Shown piece by piece: positions 17,389 to 24,276 of a stretch of DNA of 54,351 nucleotides. The translations under genes were made by a program, and so were the position numbers. The notes beneath the pieces were generated by a model that saw nothing but the letters and a program-made list of their open reading frames with translations, was not told the origin of the DNA and did not search any database. This DNA is from Saprospiraceae bacterium. GTDB taxonomy: Bacteria > Bacteroidota > Bacteroidia > Chitinophagales > Saprospiraceae. Within the stretch, counting starts at the first letter, position 1, and each line of letters opens with the position of its first letter. The stretch spans positions 1 to 54,351 of the forward strand of contig JANQQI010000117.1 in assembly GCA_028285085.1 (NCBI GenBank), given 5' to 3'.

Positions 17389-19026
17389 TTAGCCTTGCTC
17401 ACGCATCACATCCAAACCTTCACGTAAAATGCTCTGAAGTGGCTGCTTAGAGGTACATACAAATTCACAAAGTGCTACATCTTCTTCACTCAGCTCGTAG
17501 ATTCCCAAGCCTTCCATGCGCTCGAAATCGTTCATGAGGATCGATTTCATGAGGTGTTGCACATAAATATCCATTGGTAATACCTTCTCGTACTGCCCTG
17601 TGACTACGAATGCACGTTTTTCACCGTGAGTATTGGTATCGGCTTCAAAGCGTAAATCCGGGTAAAGGAAGTTAGGAAAGGTATTCGAAACACTTGGTCG
17701 TGGCCGAATAGGTAGCAGCCAGCCAAATAATTCGTGATAGTTACCTTCTTTGATCACGGTCAATTGGTCATCAAAAAAGTTGAGGAACCCTTCAGTAGTT
17801 TTGACTTTACCGGAAAGAACATCACCAGAAATAATACGAGTATTATCCTCAGTAATGTTATCGGCAAGAATATCTTTGATATTAGCACCTTGATACGTGC
17901 GCACATATTTAGCAGTGTTCAACTCTCCTCCGGTCAAGGCAACAACGCGCTCAGCATTGTAGCGGCCTTCAGAGAAAACAGCACCAAGAGTAATCACGTC
18001 TTGAACGCCAAGTACCCATACTTTGTCTCCTGCATTAATCGGATCAGTGTGGTGGATTTGAACCCCTACATTTCCAGCTGGGTGAGGACCACTGAATAAA
18101 CGCGTAGTTACACCACTCGCTTCCATGAAAGCCTTAGATGGCGACTCATCCTTCGCATCAATACCCAGAAAGATTTCTCCTTCAGTCAGTTTATTCAGAA
18201 CATCCAAACCTTTTTGGAACGCAGACTCACGACCGGCCACAACGACATTGCCGTCTGGTGCGAGAGGTGCCGTATCAAAGGTAGAAATGAAAATATTTTT
18301 TGGTGTATCCTGAGGATCGGCGACTACATCGTAAGGTCGCTGACGGATCACGGTCCAAGCTCCGGTTTCGAGCAGATAATTCACCAACTCTTCGCGGCTA
18401 CTCCCTTCGAGATCGAAAGATGACAAATCGCGGTAGCTGATTTCCTTATCTTTCAAAATCACTATCTCAGCGATAGATCGTTTTTCACCACGGTTGACAG
18501 CGATGACTTCTCCACTTACTGGCGCCACATATTTCACTTCCGGTCTCTTCTTATCGAAGAACAACACATCACCAGCCTTTACATTTTCACCAACTTCGAC
18601 TACCATTTTAGGAATGGGAGACATGCCGATGAAATTTTTAGGCTGTATCGCAAAAGTGTTGACCTGTGCCTCGTGCACCGTTGTATCATCGATTTGGCCT
18701 TCCAAAAGGATGTTATGTCCTTTTTTCAGCACAGTCACCGGATGATTTGCGGTGTGTCGAGGTAATTTTTCCCGAGCTATTTCGTTAGCTTTGGGGAAGA
18801 TTGAGTAATTGACGCCTTTCCGTTCGACACCGATTTGCTTGGCTTCAATACGCAGCAAATTATCCGATACTTGTAAAATAACGGTAATCAAAATAAGGGC
18901 TGCGACGACGACTAAGGTAATAACAAAGTAGTTGGAAGATTCGCCACCTGAATTTTGGGCTGAAGCTGCAAGAGATGTCGTAAGGAAGAAAATCAGGAAT
19001 GTGATCTTGTTTATTCCGTTCTTCAA
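17389..19026 (-). CDS. nqrA: Na+-translocating NADH:quinone reductase subunit A with N-terminal signal/TM extension
   Basis: 545 residues, about 95 longer than ordinary NqrA (~447). The core begins near residue 96 (VTVLKKGHNILLEGQ) and has the biotinyl/lipoyl-like PVSGEVIAVNRGEKRSI segment and the C-terminal CEFVCTSKQPLQSILREGL, so its identity is firm. Before the core there is a signal-peptide-like stretch (ITFLIFFLTTSLAASAQ) and then a transmembrane helix (NYFVITLVVVAALILITVIL). The start is a TTG; the upstream frame has no ATG and the next Met comes only near residue 130. GTG codons exist at the core start (in PVTV), so a shorter product is possible but would ignore a well-formed membrane segment. 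In Vibrio NqrA is peripheral on the cytoplasmic face. Confidence 0.92.
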   Translation of the reverse strand: MKNGINKITFLIFFLTTSLAASAQNSGGESSNYFVITLVVVAALILITVILQVSDNLLRIEAKQIGVERKGVNYSIFPKANEIAREKLPRHTANHPVTVLKKGHNILLEGQIDDTTVHEAQVNTFAIQPKNFIGMSPIPKMVVEVGENVKAGDVLFFDKKRPEVKYVAPVSGEVIAVNRGEKRSIAEIVILKDKEISYRDLSSFDLEGSSREELVNYLLETGAWTVIRQRPYDVVADPQDTPKNIFISTFDTAPLAPDGNVVVAGRESAFQKGLDVLNKLTEGEIFLGIDAKDESPSKAFMEASGVTTRLFSGPHPAGNVGVQIHHTDPINAGDKVWVLGVQDVITLGAVFSEGRYNAERVVALTGGELNTAKYVRTYQGANIKDILADNITEDNTRIISGDVLSGKVKTTEGFLNFFDDQLTVIKEGNYHELFGWLLPIRPRPSVSNTFPNFLYPDLRFEADTNTHGEKRAFVVTGQYEKVLPMDIYVQHLMKSILMNDFERMEGLGIYELSEEDVALCEFVCTSKQPLQSILREGLDVMREQG

Positions 19027-19084
19027 AACGCTAGTTTTTTTTATTAAAAATGGATGAAAAACTATCGATTTTCTAAAATCTTCG

Positions 19085-19092
19085 CAAAGATA
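19085..19092 (-). promoter_or_regulatory. -7 box of the nqr operon promoter
   Basis: On the minus strand the sequence reads TATCTTTG, an exact TAnnTTTG. It lies about 60 bases before the nqrA TTG. A TTTTG occurs only 14 bases upstream of it, shorter than the usual spacing, so no -33 element is claimed. Confidence 0.6.
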
Positions 19093-19629
19093 TAAAGCTT
19101 TTACCTCAAAATATATACTACCTATTGTAATTTTGGATGCCCCATATTATTTAGACTACTTCTAAATAAACTACTACTTTATCTCTTCACTGTGGATTGT
19201 TGAAATAATCAATAACGTAACCCCGGCACCTTCGTAAGGTTCTCTCCATTTGTCAAATTCTTTCCCTAAGCAAAAAGAGCTTCTTGTTTATCGTCCATAA
19301 ATCCTGTCTATGGGGCAAGAATTGCCGATTTTCTTGCACTCGATCAAGATATAATGCCTCAACAAGGGCTTTTTTTTATACATTTATTATATTTGTAATT
19401 GTTTCGCTATGCACTTTAAATTAGCAGCTTTTCCGCTCCTAGGCTGCCATTTGAAATGGTTTGAAGCGTTCTCGTATTGACACGAGAGCCGCTAAAATCA
19501 AAACTTTGACTACCGCGTGATTTCACGATGAGCTAAAAGCAACACAACTCCCCACAGTCGTTTCCCTCATTGGCCGCTCACGATAATAGTCAGAGCAAGT
19601 AAACATTTATAACCTCATTGTGCATCACT
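19093..19629. other. 537-bp divergent intergenic region between nqrA and the TPR/HTH gene
   Basis: No coding frame is convincing. Inverted repeats visible are GCAAGAA/TTCTTGC (19315-19337), CCATTT/AAATGG (19447-19459) and TCTCGT/ACGAGA (19470-19487). An eight-T run lies at 19371-19377 and beyond. A -7-like TATATTTG lies at 19388-19395 on the plus strand, which would give the regulator gene an mRNA leader of roughly 230 bases that contains the last two hairpins. Confidence 0.5.
19388..19395 (+). promoter_or_regulatory. Candidate -7 box for the TPR/HTH regulator
   Basis: TATATTTG fits TAnnTTTG; no TTTG sits 17-23 bases upstream. If used, the leader to the ATG at 19630 would be about 230 bases. 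Confidence 0.35.
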
Positions 19630-21375
19630 ATGGTCAAAAAGTGTCTTCTCACTTTATTAGTATTCTGTGGATGGATTGGCATGTCATGTGCCAACCAGAT
19701 CGATAGTCTAAGTGCGCTTCTTACTCAACAAGAAGGCCAGTTGAGAATAGAGACACTATTGGCGATTGCTAAATTGACTCCAGAGGCCCAACAATGGCTC
19801 ATCGAAGCGCGTACGCTTTCCCGAGATATCCGCTACCAACCAGGCGAGCTCAATGCCTTGATTGCATTAGGCGACTTCTACGCCGATAAAGATCAATCTC
19901 GCCTCGCCTTGCGTCACTATCGAGATGCTTACTATCTCAACTCGGCTGATAATTATTCCGATCAATTGAATACCATTCTCATGGGGTTGATCAAGAGTAG
20001 TTTCAATGCTCGGGTTTATGAAGAAAGCGCCGCGTATCTTGATCAGCTCCGCAAGCGGGCTGAAGACAATCAAGACATAGCGACCTTAGCTTACGCATAC
20101 AAAACCTTGGGCCGCTTACACGGGATTGTTCTTGAGGATATGCCCCAAGCCCGGCAATACCTACTTGAGGCCGTCAATTATTATCAGGAGGCCGAGCAGC
20201 CAGAAGCCTTATCGAGTGTATATAATAATATTGGGATCACCTATCTCAATGAAAAACAATACGAATCGGCGCTTTTCTATTACGAGATTGCCATTGAGAT
20301 GGCAAAAAAGTATCAAGCGCCGGATGACGTCCACCTTTTATATAGTAATATCACGAGCCTCTATATTGACCTGCAGCAGTTTGAACAAGCAATGCGCTAC
20401 AATAAGCTGGCGATGGAACAAACCGCCTTGCATCAACGAGAGGAAATGCTGGCTTTCGACTACCTCAATCGAGGGTTGATTCATTACCGCCAACAACAAT
20501 ATGCTTTGGCTGACAGCTTTACGCTACAAGGCGTTCGTCTGGCCGAAGAGGCTAATGACCTGATTCGTAGGAGTTGGGGGTATGAATTGCTGAAAGATAT
20601 TTACAAAGTGCAGCGCCGCTTCGAGAAGGCGACTTACTACACGGAGCAGCTCCTCTTGGTTAAAGATAGTCTTAATTCGATCGAAGCGGTGCGCCAATTA
20701 GCGGAACAAGCTTCCGAACGCGAGCTTGTCGAAGCCGAACAGGAAGTAGCACGCATGGAATCCGACGCTTATCGACAAGGCTTGATCCGTAATGGTATCA
20801 TTATCCTGGCCTTGATTACCATTGTATTTTTAGGCCTTTGGATCAATCGAAATCGAACGATTGTACGCCTGCAAAAACAAGAGTTGGATAAGCTTAACCT
20901 GATCCGTGAAATGAAAGCGAAGGAGGAGGATTTCTTGCGCGAAAAACTACAGCAGCAAGAACGAACCCTAGCCTCAAACACCATGCAACTGATCCAGAAA
21001 AATGAGATGCTGCAAGATATCAAAAGCAACATTGACGATTTGGGTGAAAGTCAATCAGAAAATGCCAAGGTCCAAATTCGTGAATTGCATCGAACCATTG
21101 AGAAGAATATGAACTTCGATGATGATTGGCAACGCTTTAAGTTGCACTTCGAAAAAGTCCACTCTGATTTTTTTGATAAGCTGACTCAATTTTCTGGTTT
21201 AAATAGTAACGATATTCGCTTTTCAGCGTATATTAAGATGGGTTTAAACACCAAGGAGATCGCTCAGTTGATGGGCATCAACGCCTCAAGTGTACAAAAG
21301 GCACGCTATCGACTCAAGAAGAAGTTGAATTTAGAAAAATCAACGAACTTGATCGATTTTATTCAGAAAATATAG
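19630..21375 (+). CDS. TPR-containing, membrane-anchored HTH (LuxR-like) regulator
   Basis: 581 residues from the ATG at 19630 (a TTG four codons upstream is possible). A signal/lipoprotein-like N-terminus (LLTLLVFCGWIGMSCAN) is followed by about seven TPR units between residues 60 and 340, for example LSSVYNNIGITYLNEKQYES. A transmembrane helix (GIIILALITIVFLGLWI) lies near 395, then a long coiled coil (~410-480). The last ~60 residues form a helix-turn-helix, NTKEIAQLMGINASSVQKAR, resembling the GerE/LuxR type. This layout, periplasmic TPRs linked through the membrane to a cytoplasmic DNA-binding end, is common in Bacteroidota regulators. The target is unknown; nqr is divergent. Confidence 0.85.
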   Translation: MVKKCLLTLLVFCGWIGMSCANQIDSLSALLTQQEGQLRIETLLAIAKLTPEAQQWLIEARTLSRDIRYQPGELNALIALGDFYADKDQSRLALRHYRDAYYLNSADNYSDQLNTILMGLIKSSFNARVYEESAAYLDQLRKRAEDNQDIATLAYAYKTLGRLHGIVLEDMPQARQYLLEAVNYYQEAEQPEALSSVYNNIGITYLNEKQYESALFYYEIAIEMAKKYQAPDDVHLLYSNITSLYIDLQQFEQAMRYNKLAMEQTALHQREEMLAFDYLNRGLIHYRQQQYALADSFTLQGVRLAEEANDLIRRSWGYELLKDIYKVQRRFEKATYYTEQLLLVKDSLNSIEAVRQLAEQASERELVEAEQEVARMESDAYRQGLIRNGIIILALITIVFLGLWINRNRTIVRLQKQELDKLNLIREMKAKEEDFLREKLQQQERTLASNTMQLIQKNEMLQDIKSNIDDLGESQSENAKVQIRELHRTIEKNMNFDDDWQRFKLHFEKVHSDFFDKLTQFSGLNSNDIRFSAYIKMGLNTKEIAQLMGINASSVQKARYRLKKKLNLEKSTNLIDFIQKI

Positions 21376-21410
21376 TGTTATTAAGGCTTTTGGGCAATTT
21401 TAACACTTTT
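21374..21410 (+). terminator. Terminator overlapping the regulator's stop codon
   Basis: AGTGTTA (21374-21380) pairs with TAACACT (21401-21407), followed by TTT. The left arm starts inside the TAG stop codon. The stem is AT-rich and only seven base pairs long. Confidence 0.5.
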
Positions 21411-21966
21411 GTCCTAGCAATGTCCTAGATTTTTTCTTGCTTGCTTAGTGTATTTTCAACAATTTTGCACTGCCTTTATACAAATGACAAAGCATTAGAA
21501 AAAAGTTTAATAGACTTTAGAGAGAGTTTGACCTTTATTGTTCGCTTTGAACAAAGAGAATTAATTATCACTGTTGTTGTTTAGAGTGGGAAGAATATTT
21601 AAAAGGCATCCCTTCTTAAATGTTTCCCTTTCATTAAAAGTGTATTGAAATAATACACCAATTGTATCATTTCCCCATTCGTACCAAATGAAAACGTATT
21701 GCATAACGCGATAGGTACAAAAGTGTATCTAGTCGTCAAAGATATTGGTAAGTCTATTAAGTGACTTTACCATTGGTTTGAATTTGAAAGTGGTTATGTT
21801 TTCTTAAGAGGCTTCCTCCAAACAAACAAGCACATTGACGAGTTCAAGAACAATTAACGCAGAGAATAAGGAGTAGAATGTTTAGAATGTTAATTGTACG
21901 AACGTCCCAAAACTGTTTAACGTGCAGATGGATAAAGTGATGCGGGTGAATCAAGAGGAACCTCTT
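21411..21966. other. Non-coding stretch downstream of the TPR/HTH gene
   Basis: About 550 bases without a supported gene. A duplicated GTCCTAG is seen at 21411 and 21422. Near its end an AAGGAG-like sequence precedes a 20-codon frame (21878-21940) whose TGA overlaps the ATG of a second 17-codon frame (21940-21993); the latter runs into the hairpin at 21967. Both are too short to call as genes. Confidence 0.4.
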
Positions 21967-22010
21967 CCTGGTGGGTTGATAGGGGTTAGATAATCCACCA
22001 GGCTTTTTTT
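21967..22010 (+). terminator. Strong plus-strand terminator without an adjacent gene
   Basis: CCTGGTGGGTT (21967-21977) pairs with AATCCACCAGG (21992-22002) over 11 base pairs with one G-T wobble, and seven or more T follow. The nearest plus-strand gene ends about 590 bases upstream, so it may end a small RNA. Confidence 0.8.
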
Positions 22011-22097
22011 GAAGTAATTAGGTTTTTCATAGTTTTTAGGGTTTTGAAATACTGTCTGAGAGAACAGAATTTTAGGTGAAGAATAAGGGAGTGACCT

Positions 22098-22142
22098 GGT
22101 CTTGGCGGCATAAATTCCTTCGGGAAGCTGCCAGGACCTTTT
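22098..22142 (+). terminator. Bulged hairpin with TTCG loop and T-tail
   Basis: GGTC/GACC and TGGCGGC/GCTGCCA form a stem (22098-22109 with 22127-22138). A second stem TTCC/GGAA caps it with a TTCG tetraloop (22119-22122). TTTT follows at 22139-22142. It could be a terminator or a structured part of an RNA; on the minus strand no T-run follows. Confidence 0.55.
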
Positions 22143-22231
22143 CCCATCTTCCAATCTCCGCTCACCCCAACCAAATGTAATTTTGGTTTATCCAATTGGC
22201 TTTTTACTCATATTAGATACGGGAGTCAACG

Positions 22232-22280
22232 GTCTTAGCAGTTACCTCATCATTGATGGGGCCTGCTAGGACTTTTTTTT
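22232..22280 (+). terminator. Plus-strand terminator facing the end of pnuC
   Basis: GTCTTAGCAG (22232-22241) pairs with CTGCTAGGAC (22263-22272) with one wobble, followed by eight T. Its arms resemble those of the hairpin at 22098. The T-run is on the plus strand, so it does not terminate pnuC, which is on the minus strand. Confidence 0.75.
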
Positions 22281-22288
22281 GCCATTTA

Positions 22289-22942
22289 TCAAACGGTAGG
22301 CATGCGCTGTTGTCGATACTGACGACGCCAGGTGAAATACCCTACAGTCGCTACAACGGTATAAACAGCCATCAATACGGCGTATAATAACAAGTCCCTG
22401 GACTGATACATCCACACGCTCACCGCATCGATGATAATCCAATAAATCCAATTTTCGAGTACCTTACGGGCTACCATATAGGTTGCGATGAAGCTAAAAA
22501 TGGTCGTAAATGCATCTAGTACGGGTAGGCGTGCGTCCGCAATAAAAGTATTAAGCCCCCAAGCTAAGAGCAAGGCCAATATGCTTCCTACCACAATCCA
22601 TCCTAAATGATACACCAGTGGCCATACACTAATCGCCAACTGTCGTGACTCAGATTTTGCATCCAATATCTGAGTATTACTAGCATCTTGCCTACTCCAC
22701 ATCCACCATCCGTAGATCCCCGCTACCACATAATAAAAATACAGCATCGATTCAGCGTAGAGTTTAGCCTGAATAAAGAGGTAAATGCTCAAGCCGGAGC
22801 TGATGATTCCCCAGAACCAACACCAAATATTTTCACGCGCGGCTAATACGACATAAATGATCCCTGTCATTACTGCCACGACCTCCACCCAGCTCAAAGC
22901 ACGCGCGGCTATCATAATTTCTTCCCAAAAGCTTGTTGTCAT
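22289..22942 (-). CDS. pnuC: PnuC-family vitamin precursor transporter (nicotinamide riboside or thiamine)
   Basis: 217 residues with about seven membrane helices. Landmarks of the PnuC family are the N-terminal VEVVAVMTGIIYVVLAARENIWCWFWG and the aromatic GIYGWWMW; LPVLDAFTTIFSFIATYMV with RKVLENWIYWI follows (cited as landmarks, not as one run). PnuC transports nicotinamide riboside by facilitated diffusion; relatives (PnuT) carry thiamine and are often under TPP riboswitches in Bacteroidota. No TPP-riboswitch core is visible in the 61 bases to the divergent moxR-like gene, which gives mild support to nicotinamide riboside. Starts at 22942 or at the Met nine codons later. Confidence 0.88.
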   Translation of the reverse strand: MTTSFWEEIMIAARALSWVEVVAVMTGIIYVVLAARENIWCWFWGIISSGLSIYLFIQAKLYAESMLYFYYVVAGIYGWWMWSRQDASNTQILDAKSESRQLAISVWPLVYHLGWIVVGSILALLLAWGLNTFIADARLPVLDAFTTIFSFIATYMVARKVLENWIYWIIIDAVSVWMYQSRDLLLYAVLMAVYTVVATVGYFTWRRQYRQQRMPTV

Positions 22943-23003
22943 GTTTTCGCTAATTTCAACTGACTTATGTATTTTTCCGTTTTCTTACCAAAGATTCGCA
23001 AAA

Positions 23004-23837
23004 ATGTCATCTTTTCAGGGTACTGCCAACTATATTGCTACGCGTGAGTTACAAATTGCCGTCAATGCTGCTATTCACCTGCAAAAACCATTGTTGGTCA
23101 AAGGTGAGCCCGGGACAGGTAAAACCCTACTGGCACACGAAATAGCCCAGGCGTTGGAAAAGCCCATTATTACCTGGCACGTGAAGTCAACGACAACCGC
23201 GCAACAAGGGTTGTACGAATACGATGCGGTCTCCCGCTTACGCGATTCTCAACTGGGCGGCGCCATTGATGATATTGAGCGCTATATCAAAAAAGGTAAG
23301 CTCTGGGAAGCCTTTGCCGCGCCAAAGTCTGTGGTGCTACTCATCGATGAAATTGACAAAGCGGATATTGAATTTCCCAATGACTTACTCCTTGAATTGG
23401 ATAAGATGGAATTTTACTGCTACGAGCTACAACAAACCATCCGGGCACAGCATCGCCCAATTATTCTGATCACTTCCAATAACGAGAAAGAGCTCCCCGA
23501 TGCATTCCTCAGACGTTGTTTGTTTCACTACATCCGCTTTCCTGACCGGGAGACGATGTCGGCCATCGCCGATGTGCACTTTCCTGATCTCTCGGAAGAT
23601 CTGCTCTCCAGTGCCCTCAAAGTATTCTATGAGCTACGGGACGTTCGTGGGTTAAAGAAGAAACCTTCGACCAGTGAATTGATCGACTGGATTCGTTTGC
23701 TGCTATTCGAAAAGATTAGCCCGGAGGAACTGGCTCAAATTGATTTGCGCGAACAGTTGCCACCATTCTTGGGCGCGCTGCTGAAAAACGAGCAGGACGG
23801 CGAATTGCTCGATATGCTCCTCAAAGGACGGCGCTAA
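23004..23837 (+). CDS. MoxR-family AAA+ ATPase
   Basis: 277 residues from the ATG at 23004; the longer open frame upstream overlaps pnuC on the other strand and is not used. Walker A is GEPGTGKT (residues 34-41), Walker B is VLLIDEID (about 111-118), sensor 1 is ILITSNNEKELPDAF and an arginine finger pair follows in LRRCLFHYIRFPD. MoxR ATPases act as chaperones that usually work with a VWA-domain protein encoded next door; none is found in this window, and the gene is followed by a terminator, so it stands alone. The cytoplasmic AAA+ identity is certain; its client is unknown. Confidence 0.92.
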   Translation: MSSFQGTANYIATRELQIAVNAAIHLQKPLLVKGEPGTGKTLLAHEIAQALEKPIITWHVKSTTTAQQGLYEYDAVSRLRDSQLGGAIDDIERYIKKGKLWEAFAAPKSVVLLIDEIDKADIEFPNDLLLELDKMEFYCYELQQTIRAQHRPIILITSNNEKELPDAFLRRCLFHYIRFPDRETMSAIADVHFPDLSEDLLSSALKVFYELRDVRGLKKKPSTSELIDWIRLLLFEKISPEELAQIDLREQLPPFLGALLKNEQDGELLDMLLKGRR

Positions 23838-23842
23838 ACGAA

Positions 23843-23879
23843 AATTGCCCAAAAGCACTGCTGTGACTTTTGGGCAATT
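23843..23879. terminator. Long perfect hairpin between convergent genes
   Basis: AATTGCCCAAAAG (23843-23855) and CTTTTGGGCAATT (23867-23879) are a perfect 13-bp inverted repeat, extended inside by CAC/GTG. It lies between the ATPase and the DUF1573-coding end of the OmpA operon and could stop transcription from both sides, although neither side has a long T-run. Confidence 0.7.
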
Positions 23880-23898
23880 AACTTTAGGCTAGTTGATC

Positions 23899-24276
23899 TT
23901 ATTCGTATACTATAGCCCGATATTTTAACTCTAAGAGTACAGGATAACCCGTTTTTGGATCGGTATGATCTAGTAAGATATCGATCGTCTTTTCTACATC
24001 ACCATCTTCCGACTCACTTTTGAACGTCACTTTAATTTCACCGCTTTGCCCCGGTTTGAATGTCTTGTATTCTGGCCAATCCAGATCAGAACATTCACAG
24101 CCCGAAACCAACTCGAAGCGTAGATTCTCGTCGCCGGTATTGGTAAAAGGATAAACGTGGGTTACCTTATTTCCTTTTTTTACGCGACCGAAATCATGGT
24201 ATTCGTGATCAAAAGTAACGACCGGACCTCTTTTGGCTGCCGGCTGCTTAGAGCTAGAACTACTACTTTTTAGTTC
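23899..24276 (-). CDS. DUF1573 domain in the -1 frame behind the OmpA gene, without its own start codon
   Basis: From 24276 down to the TAA at 23899 the minus strand encodes 125 residues in the -1 frame relative to the OmpA gene. After a Ser-rich linker (ELKSSSSSSKQPAAKRG) comes a complete DUF1573 fold: VVTFDHEYHDFGRVKKGNK, then FTNTGDENLRFELVSGCEC, WPEYKTFKPGQSGEIKVTFK and a final LLELKYRAIVYE. DUF1573 is an Ig-like domain usually found in exported Bacteroidota proteins and starting behind a signal peptide. Here no ATG or GTG exists in frame; the only TTG (24109-24111) would cut the domain in half. The domain can thus be made only by -1 slippage on the A-run at the end of the OmpA gene, or the sequence has lost one base in that run. 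Either way OmpA-DUF1573 is the likely full protein (~796 residues). Confidence 0.75.
   Translation of the reverse strand, partial: ELKSSSSSSKQPAAKRGPVVTFDHEYHDFGRVKKGNKVTHVYPFTNTGDENLRFELVSGCECSDLDWPEYKTFKPGQSGEIKVTFKSESEDGDVEKTIDILLDHTDPKTGYPVLLELKYRAIVYE

Noticed and set aside
21951-22195. Two small minus-strand open frames in the non-coding stretch
   Set aside because: They lie over the hairpins, have no recognisable sequence and no promoter, and their codon pattern does not look coding.
21967-22280. Integron-like attC sites
   Set aside because: The hairpins lack the RYYYAAC and GTTRRRY ends of attC and have T-tails, so terminators or structured RNA fit better; no integrase is in the window.
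22200-23003. TPP or other riboswitch controlling pnuC
   Set aside because: Only 61 bases separate pnuC from the divergent ATPase gene, and no conserved thi-box or B12-box core could be found on either strand near it; the hairpins at 22098-22280 are downstream of pnuC and face the other way.
24109-24111. TTG start for a stand-alone DUF1573 gene
   Set aside because: It would remove the first half of the Ig-like fold and leave no export signal, so it cannot give a useful protein.
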